Shown here in pieces: positions 63,079 through 64,000 of a DNA stretch of 64,000 nucleotides. The DNA is from Rhizobium terricola (GTDB lineage: Bacteria; Pseudomonadota; Alphaproteobacteria; Rhizobiales; Rhizobiaceae). The stretch is taken from the NCBI RefSeq assembly GCF_012927355.1, contig NZ_JABBGK010000002.1:578758-642757 (forward strand). The letters run 5' to 3'. Under the pieces are notes generated by a model. The model was not told the origin of the DNA and did no database searches. It saw only the letters and a list, made by a program, of their open reading frames with translations. The translations under genes and the position numbers were made by a program. The first letter of the stretch is position 1, and the number at the start of each line of letters is the position of its first letter.

Positions 63079-63770
63079 GATTTGTTTCTTCTTCAATTGA
63101 AGATTAGCAATTTATAAACCATGGTAAATTTCGAAAATTTTCATCTGTACTCATTTTTAATAAAAGTTTAACTCATCAATACTATTAACTACTTTCACTT
63201 ACCAATTAACGGATGAAACCCGGAAAGCTGACGGAACGCGCCAGGACGCCCCGAAATGCGACCAAAACCAGCCTGAATCAGATCACAGCGCAGGCGACCG
63301 GAAGAAGAAAAACTGTTTAGAATCAAATTCCAGGACAGCCCGACCGGCGTTCGGCCGGAAAACGGGCGCGGCGCTTAGCCGAGAGCCTCGCCTGGCACTG
63401 GCGGCGCCCCGGTCGAGCGGCGGCTGCCCGCATCCGGCATCTCGCAGCACGGCACCGGAACAGCCCGAAATGGAGCCTGCAGAGCTCCGGGCGAAAGGCA
63501 TGTCGACGTGCAACGCCGCGCCGACGGCCCGGCGGTAACAACGGGAAAGGGGGAAATTCGACAAGGCAGATCAAAGTGACGAGGACGTCACCCACCGGTT
63601 TTCACAGGGGCCGGGAACGGAAGAGACGCGCAAGAAACCGCGCCGGAAAGGCATCACAACAGCGCGGGCTTGGCAATGCGAATGGGGAGCAGCCCCTCGG
63701 CTCGGATCAGCCAGCACAGGGAGAGAGGTCCGCGGACTTCGCGAAGAGGCACCGGATTGCCGGCGCCCGC

Positions 63771-63806
63771 AAAAGACCCGGGCGGCCGTTCAATCGGGCC
63801 GCCCGG
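63771..63806 (-). terminator. Intrinsic terminator of the DUF805 gene
   Basis: On the minus strand CCGGGCGGCC and GGCCGCCCGG (63778-63787 and 63797-63806) form a 10-bp stem with a nine-base loop, followed by GTCTTTTG, about 45 bases after the DUF805 stop. Confidence 0.75.
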
Positions 63807-63849
63807 TGGGGGTATTCGAACGCAGTCGACGCTTCAAGCAGTCGACGCC

Positions 63850-64000
63850 TCAAGCAGCCGGCTGCGGTCCGAAGCGGTTATCGCCCTGCTGGCCCGGCTG
63901 GACATTGAAGTAGATGAGCACAATCCAGCCGATCACCGGAATGAGACCGAGAAGCAGCCACCAGCCGCTGCGGTCGATATCGTGCAGGCGCCGGACGCCC
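63850..64000 (-). CDS. DUF805 domain membrane protein, C-terminal end
   Basis: The last 49 or so codons of a gene that continues past the window end. The visible end reads VRRLHDIDRSGWWLLLGLIP, then VIGWIVLIYFNVQPGQ and GDNRFGPQPAA. RRLHD...GWW followed by a helix and PGQ..DNRFG.. is the DUF805 hallmark. Inner-membrane protein with unknown function. The stop (63850-63852) lies in a tandem 16-base duplication. Confidence 0.88.
   Translation of the reverse strand, partial: GVRRLHDIDRSGWWLLLGLIPVIGWIVLIYFNVQPGQQGDNRFGPQPAA

Larger units (their letters stand above)
63016..63849. other. 834-base region without a supported gene
   Basis: The left third (to about 63215) is AT-rich, with the DnaA box and presumably the promoter of the repeat protein. 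The remainder is GC-rich with several short ORFs that show no protein-like composition. At 63822-63853 a 16-base unit (GCAGTCGACGCTTCAA) occurs twice in tandem with one mismatch, spanning the DUF805 stop codon. Confidence 0.5.

Noticed and set aside
63283..63908. Small ORFs at 63283-63564 (minus) and 63576-63908 (plus)
   Set aside because: Arg/Cys-rich composition, no domain pattern and no ribosome site; the second runs over the DUF805 end and its terminator.

Overview
The window is about 64 kb of GC-rich chromosome from an alphaproteobacterium of the order Hyphomicrobiales, most likely family Rhizobiaceae (Rhizobium, Sinorhizobium/Ensifer, Agrobacterium type). Pointers are the gcrA cell-cycle regulator, a SAM-II riboswitch in front of metZ, a phoR-pstSCAB-phoU-phoB block, and the orders argD-argF-hslO and fadD-pgi-frk-pyrE, which I recall as typical of Sinorhizobium and Rhizobium chromosomes. 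The species cannot be fixed from sequence alone. I see no insertion sequence, integrase, prophage or CRISPR array.

Layout. 1-4.2 kb: the 3' end of a Sel1/peptidoglycan-binding (PodJ-like) gene, a TauE/SafE permease with a TIGR02186 partner, and an HxlR regulator divergent from a RibD/DHFR-like reductase across a perfect palindrome. 4.2-10.4 kb (minus strand): the ligase-associated repair pair pdeM plus DEXH helicase, two YitT membrane proteins flanking a small HTH protein, and a TPR-methyltransferase. 10.5-17.4 kb: small membrane protein, CAP-domain lipoprotein, MATE transporter, DUF952-pyrD, a LuxR-type response regulator, an S24 repressor, a degenerate nuclease-fold protein and TerB. 17.4-25.8 kb: amino-acid-type binding protein, membrane GT2 glycosyltransferase, MFS transporter, tRNA-Gly, a bacterial voltage-gated sodium-type channel, dCTP deaminase, riboswitch-controlled metZ, and apaG.

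25.8-39 kb is central physiology: hslO, argF and argD, with a candidate arginine leader peptide/attenuator; gcrA, with a dense cluster of GANTC methylation sites; and the phosphate regulon (phoR, pstS, pstC, pstA, pstB, phoU, phoB) with a three-unit Pho box, next to a polyphosphate kinase 2 gene. 39-42.8 kb holds a membrane-anchored hypothetical, a nitronate monooxygenase-like enzyme, a DUF1176 protein and tRNA-Thr.

43-54 kb is a surface-polysaccharide locus on the minus strand. Eight genes from fcl to a GT2 transferase (GDP-fucose synthase, two GT4 transferases, flippase, polymerase, acetyltransferase, methyltransferase, GT2) overlap one another by 1-11 bases, so they must be one transcript. 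UDP-glucose dehydrogenase lies upstream, and an SGNH hydrolase gene carrying an in-frame amber stop lies downstream.

54-64 kb: a PRC-barrel gene behind an EcfG (general stress) promoter, fadD, pgi, a hypothetical, frk, pyrE, a periplasmic ferritin-like protein, a secreted Lys/Asp/Gly-rich protein built on six 63-bp tandem repeats, and the C-terminal end of a DUF805 membrane protein running off the window. The findings I rate highest are the regulatory elements (SAM-II with a terminator switch, argD leader, shared operator of fadD and the nitronate monooxygenase, GANTC cluster, EcfG promoter), the TLEGW ion channel, the amber-interrupted SGNH hydrolase and the repeat protein.
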